Assembly: GCA_012295275.1 (NCBI GenBank) | Contig: CM022671.1 | Coordinates: 23,619,322 to 23,660,321 of the forward strand | Length of the DNA: 41,000 nt | Direction of reading: 5' to 3' | Source: Chrysomallon squamiferum | Lineage: Eukaryota; Mollusca; Gastropoda; Neomphalida; Peltospiridae | Shown: piece after piece, positions 37,409 to 41,000 of the stretch | Layout of the letters: every line of letters begins with the position of its first letter | Position numbering within the stretch: position 1 is the first letter of the stretch | The notes under the pieces: model-generated | Told to the model about the DNA's origin: nothing | Seen by the model: the letters and a program-made list of their open reading frames with translations, nothing else | Databases searched by the model: none | Made by a program: the position numbers and the translations under genes

Positions 37409-37493
37409 GCATATATTCTTATAACTGATATTACATAACAAACATATATATATATATATGTCTGTTATGTATATCAGTTATAAGAATATATAC
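37409..37493. repeat. Near-perfect hairpin, about 40-bp arms
   Basis: 37411-37431 pairs perfectly with 37471-37491. After one bulged base (37432), 37433-37440 pairs with 37463-37470, and after one mismatch (37441/37462), 37442-37450 pairs with 37453-37461. Each arm contains TATTCTTATAACTGATAT or its complement. The centre is a TA run. It could be a small foldback element, a TA-mediated palindrome or a hairpin RNA gene. Confidence 0.85.
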
Positions 37494-37504
37494 ATTTATA
37501 ACTG

Positions 37505-37538
<34 letters not shown>

Positions 37539-38407
37539 CATTCAGACTGTCGCCACAGACTAAATAAATCGACATTAAAGCGTAATGAGTTTCTAACTGC
37601 ATTACGACCGTGTCGCGTCGTGTCATACACATTATTCACAGTCGTTTTCTAATTTGATTGCATCACAAAACTGCGCTCTCTCGCATTCGCGTTACGGGAT
37701 CACAAGTCGACGTGCAGTCAACTCTGCTTTTTGTATACACCAGCTACTGTGACGTTATTAAATCCAGCAATTCATTTTTACTTCTTTTCTTTTTTTCATT
37801 ATTGTTTGTCCGCTCGACAAATAAAAATCGATCAAGATCGATGACTGAACAGCACGGCTATTGCCTTTCGTTGCAGAAAAAAATAAAAAAATAAAATAAT
37901 AAGAAGAAAAAAGAAAGAAAGAAAGAAAGAAAAATGCGAGACCCCTTGAGACAAGTATGTGTATAATAAAACATGAGTTAATGTGAAAGGGATTTTTTAA
38001 AAGAAATATGTAAAGGTGACTGTCAAACACTTTTTAAATTATTTTTTTAATGCTGCATATCTGTTTGTGTATGTCTCTGTGGGACTGTGGTTGTATATTT
38101 TGTATGTGACTGAAACGAGTGTTTTAATTAATAACCCACCCTGTTAGGTCACACATATACACACAGACACATAGACACACTGACTGTACTTACATACGTA
38201 CGTACATACATACATACATACATACATACATACATACATACATACATACATACACCAAACACGTATACAAGGATAAAGGAAACTCTTATATGGTTACTTT
38301 AAAAAAAAAAATTATCAGCAGATAGGATATTTCATTTGCATTTTCTATTGGAATATACATTTTTTTATATATTATTTTTACCGCACAAGTTGTATATTTG
38401 CAAGAGG

Positions 38408-38412
<5 letters not shown>

Positions 38413-38490
<78 letters not shown>

Positions 38491-38494
38491 CACA
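38413..38494. repeat. Compound (CT)n(CA)n microsatellite
   Basis: CT run to 38459 followed by a CA run to about 38494. The orientation is opposite to the two GA tracts upstream. Confidence 0.97.
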
Positions 38495-38571
38495 AACGTC
38501 CGTGAACTGATACACATCTTGTATATTGGTGTCTGTGTGTGAGTGGGTGGGTGTGTATCTGTTTTGTGACA

Positions 38572-38617
38572 TGACGTCATTCACGTCTTTCATTAACACC
38601 CAGCATGTCTGACGTCA
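38572..38617 (+). promoter_or_regulatory. Pair of perfect cAMP-response elements
   Basis: Two copies of the full palindrome TGACGTCA, at 38572-38579 and 38610-38617, with a half-site (CACGTC) between them. They lie 135-180 bases upstream of a TATA-like TATATAA at 38752-38758. CREB/CREM/ATF binding is inferred. They may drive the gene ending at 40470. Confidence 0.55.
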
Positions 38618-38751
38618 AAATTCGTATAACGTTATTGGAGTTCACTTCTCTGGATTTGTCATCTCACACTGGTATTTTTCAAATATTCCCTAACTCATAT
38701 GCTGGAAGAAAAAAAGGATACACAACAACAAAAACATCGAGAAAAAAGGTA

Positions 38752-38758
38752 TATATAA
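38752..38758 (+). promoter_or_regulatory. Possible TATA box downstream of CRE pair
   Basis: TATATAA in an A-rich context. A start about 30 bases downstream would place the first exon near 38785. Candidate only. Confidence 0.35.
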
Positions 38759-38784
38759 TTTACACAAAAAGATAAATCAAACAC

Positions 38785-39446
38785 GTGGGTTACTAACATT
38801 TATCATCCTTTCTTGAAACATTTAATTTTTTTCTATTTATTTAATTTTTTAATCATTAATGGCTATTTCGAAATCTACTTACTGGTCTCTGAGCCAAAAG
38901 ATAAATTGTTTTATTCCCATTCTACAGACCGGGTAAAAATTACAGCAGATATGAACGAACGTTTTGAATGGGGCTGGGTTCAAGAAAAACGTACAGTATT
39001 AAATGATAGACCGAAGACTACCGGGATATCAAATAATTACGGCCTAATCTTAGAACATTTCAGAAATACCAAAGCCAAAGGCGTACAAAAATGTACAAGG
39101 ATTTCTGCAAATGAATCGAAATAATATCATCACAGAGACAAGAGCAGTAACTGAGATTATGGAAGGACATCCCAAAGACCCAAACGAGTATGAAACGCAA
39201 GGAAACACCAGCAATAAGGCTTTTTGAAATGGCAGTTTAGAAACAAGCTGTGTGTCGGAATTCAGCATATGGATGATACAGATAATACATTAATGATCTT
39301 TTTTTTCTCACTTTTTCACTCTTTAGACTCTATTGACAAGGATTACAACTTGATATCGAAAGTCATTAAGGCTTTTTTCGTTATCAAAAGTTTCATACGG
39401 ATCTTTTTCATTATTTTTTCCTCTTATTTTTTTCGTCCTTTCTACT

Positions 39447-39451
<5 letters not shown>
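38785..39451. other. Possible 5' exon/intron region of the final gene
   Basis: No start codon opens the longest frame here. The stretch after a good acceptor-like TTCCCATTCTACAG (ending 38928) is open in one frame to 39124 with protein-like composition, including an ATG at 38951. It may be an upstream exon of the next gene or a decayed repeat. No clear donor follows. Confidence 0.3.

Positions 39452-39535
<84 letters not shown>
39452..39535. repeat. (CT)n microsatellite, 84 bp
   Basis: Uninterrupted TC dinucleotides ending 60 bases before a strong acceptor at 39596. They lengthen the pyrimidine-rich region ahead of the final exon. Confidence 0.97.
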
Positions 39536-39538
<3 letters not shown>

Positions 39539-39595
39539 TTTTTTTTAATAATCTGATTACTTTCTTCTTCTTCTTTTTTTTCATTTTTTTTTTCA

Positions 39596-39659
39596 GTTAA
39601 AATAATGAAACTTCTGGTACTAATTCGTAGAACGCTATCCTTCAATGAAAACGTTTCAG
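39596..39659 (+). promoter_or_regulatory. Two alternative splice acceptors of the final exon
   Basis: One acceptor ends near 39596 after a long pyrimidine tract (CTTCTTCTTC, then T runs, CAG). A second, AACGTTTCAG, ends at 39659. Using the first retains a 25-codon upstream frame (ATG 39605, stop ending 39682) that overlaps the main start; using the second removes its ATG. Confidence 0.45.
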
Positions 39660-39672
39660 ACACACTCGGTTC

Positions 39673-40470
39673 ATGGCACTGAGGAATGGCAGCAGACAGC
39701 GGCAGCGCCCTTACTCCGCGTGTGACAGTTATTCGCCCGAATTCAGCCCACGCATTGTTCGCTTCGTTGTAGACATTGCTGAAGAAAACATGCCTAATTA
39801 CAAAAACTACTTTTCCATTCAGAGCTACCTTCGTTCTTTTCGAAAGAAGACGTTCCACTTGCCACGAATCAAACACTTTATGCCGCGCACTCCTCAAGAA
39901 ACGTCAACGCACCGCACCACATCGGAACACGATTTCAGAGGAAAGGCGGTTAAGCAGGAGAAAAACAGCAGCTTTTCCGACAGCAACCTCAGCGACTTCT
40001 CTCTGTCGGGGTTAACTCTGCTGCCTCAGGTGAACGACAAACCGCAAAAGGAGTTTCTCCCCAAAAGCGACATTCCGCTGACGACCGCCAGGAAGTCGTC
40101 TGCCACTTCGATGAAATCGGACAGCAGCTGCGCGAGCGCAAACCCCGTCGTCACCAACGCCATTTCCGGATATCAGCTGCGCAAAGCCATGGCGAACGCG
40201 AACTCCATCCCCGCTGACAGGATAGGGTCCACGTCTAAACGAAAGCGCGCACCGGGCTCCAACAAGACCATGGCAGACATTCTGAAAGCTGCTGGGTATT
40301 ACCCCGAGAAACACTACAGCGATCGTTCTCTAGGCAGCGGCAACAGAAGTGTGGGATACTGGAACGGCAAGGCCGATCCCCTTCTGACCGTGCAAGGCTG
40401 GCAGAGCAAGCTGAACACTCGAGTCATAGACGAGATGAGTTACGAAACGTTCGCCAGAGCAGAAAAATAG
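39673..40470 (+). CDS. Unrecognised 265-residue basic, Ser-rich protein
   Basis: I do not recognise this protein. It is 265 residues in one exon with markedly more G and C than the rest of the window and no frameshift, which supports real coding. There is no signal peptide or membrane segment. Residues 1-90 are basic with aromatic patches (NYKNYFSIQSYLRSFRKK, 42-59). Residues 95-165 are Ser/Thr-rich and probably disordered (SFSDSNLSDFSLSGL at 100-114). A basic SKRKR cluster at 188-192 could be a nuclear signal. Residues 197-265 look most conserved-like: MADILKAAGYYPEKHY, GYWNGKADPLL, VQGWQSKLN. An in-frame stop at 39646-39648 precedes the ATG, so either ATG 39673 is the start or upstream exons join at the 39659 acceptor. 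That second option would add about five codons before the Met. A cytoplasmic or nuclear role is likely; function is unknown. Confidence 0.75.
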   Translation: MALRNGSRQRQRPYSACDSYSPEFSPRIVRFVVDIAEENMPNYKNYFSIQSYLRSFRKKTFHLPRIKHFMPRTPQETSTHRTTSEHDFRGKAVKQEKNSSFSDSNLSDFSLSGLTLLPQVNDKPQKEFLPKSDIPLTTARKSSATSMKSDSSCASANPVVTNAISGYQLRKAMANANSIPADRIGSTSKRKRAPGSNKTMADILKAAGYYPEKHYSDRSLGSGNRSVGYWNGKADPLLTVQGWQSKLNTRVIDEMSYETFARAEK

Positions 40471-40501
40471 GAGAATTAAGCTCGGCTTAGACTGGAATTA
40501 T

Positions 40502-40521
40502 CATCACTCGCGTGAGTGATG
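40502..40521 (+). other. 3' UTR stem-loop
   Basis: CATCACTC and GAGTGATG form a perfect 8-bp stem around a GCGT loop, about 30 bases after the stop codon. Function unknown. Confidence 0.5.
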
Positions 40522-40673
40522 TTGTCGTGAGTGAGATTCGCCAGTGTCACTTAATGAAAAGTGATGTCATGAAAGCAATCGTCTAAATGAAAACTGATAT
40601 ATTTATTTTAGATTGCTTACGTGTTTATATATTTCCAGATTTGGGTTTCAGTGCGGTAATGATGTATTAGGTA

Positions 40674-40707
<34 letters not shown>

Positions 40708-40769
40708 ATGTGTGTGTGTGTGTGTGCGATACAGGCGTATGTTATAATTCGTGTTTCTCGAAGCTTGTA

Positions 40770-40775
40770 AATAAA
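40770..40775 (+). terminator. Poly(A) signal of the final gene
   Basis: AATAAA 300 bases after the stop codon, followed by GTGTGTCCG-type sequence. A second AATAAA at 40966-40971 is an alternative. Between stop and signal lies a GT repeat at 40685-40725. Confidence 0.6.
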
Positions 40776-41000
40776 ATATAAAATCGAGTGTGTCCGTTAT
40801 TAGCAGCTAAGTTCTCGTAGTACTCTTACTCTTTTTTATTATTATTATTATTATTTTTGTTCGTGCTTGTGGTAAAACCTTAAATAATTCCAAAATTTTT
40901 GTTGTACTTTGCAAAAAAAAAAACGGAGAACGCTATAATATCTCGAAACAGCAAAGAAAGATTCTAATAAAGAAAATCACAGACAGGATGGAAAACAGAA
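40776..41000. other. 3' flank, no further gene
   Basis: AT-rich with ATT units at 40837-40853 and an A run at 40912-40923. Nothing coding is seen before the window ends. Confidence 0.5.

Noticed and set aside
39442-39897. Minus-strand frame of 151 codons with Arg-Glu repeats
   Set aside because: Translation of the (CT)n tract plus the antisense of the final coding exon.

Overview
This is animal nuclear DNA: AT-rich, full of simple repeats, with spliced genes (GT-AG introns) and two pogo/Tigger-type DNA transposons. The gene content points to a lophotrochozoan, most likely a mollusc. The main reason is a VWA protein with two chitin-binding domains, an architecture related to shell-matrix proteins of the Pif/BMSP type. 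The mollusc assignment is inference from gene families only.

Layout. 0.5-1.5 kb (minus strand): a complete, intronless electron transfer flavoprotein alpha subunit (ETFA). 2.8-9.1 kb (plus): a four-exon TLC-domain membrane protein of the TLCD1/2 type, head to head with ETFA. 9.1-19.1 kb: about 10 kb of AT-rich DNA with long homopolymers and ATT/TTTA repeats and no gene I can support. 19.1-33.4 kb (plus): three genes for secreted chitin-binding proteins in a row. They are (a) a 363-residue VWA + 2x CBM14 protein whose metal-binding MIDAS residues are all replaced; (b) a 166-residue 2x CBM14 protein; (c) a 153-residue 2x CBM14 protein. Genes b and c share intron phases, near-identical cysteine spacing and similar intron lengths, so they look like a tandem duplication. 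A 308-bp Tigger-like element lies in the putative leader intron of gene a, and a 702-bp deleted Tigger element with a transposase remnant lies in intron 1 of gene b. 33.8-34.3 kb: a 9-copy, 55-bp minisatellite. 34.3-39.5 kb: four long GA/CT tracts in opposing orientation, a near-perfect 40-bp-arm hairpin and a promoter-like stretch with two perfect cAMP-response elements and a TATA box. 39.6-40.5 kb (plus): a 265-codon open reading frame in a GC-richer exon that I do not recognise.

How the genes fit together. ETFA is mitochondrial housekeeping and the TLCD-like protein is a membrane-lipid gene; neither is obviously linked to the rest. The three chitin-binding genes have the same strand, signal peptides, and mainly phase-1 introns with CBM14 domains. 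They look like a secreted extracellular-matrix cluster (shell, cuticle or gut lining). The VWA member would plausibly act as a scaffold and the two short ones as chitin cross-linkers. Exon joins were inferred from splice consensus and reading phase and have not been checked against RNA.
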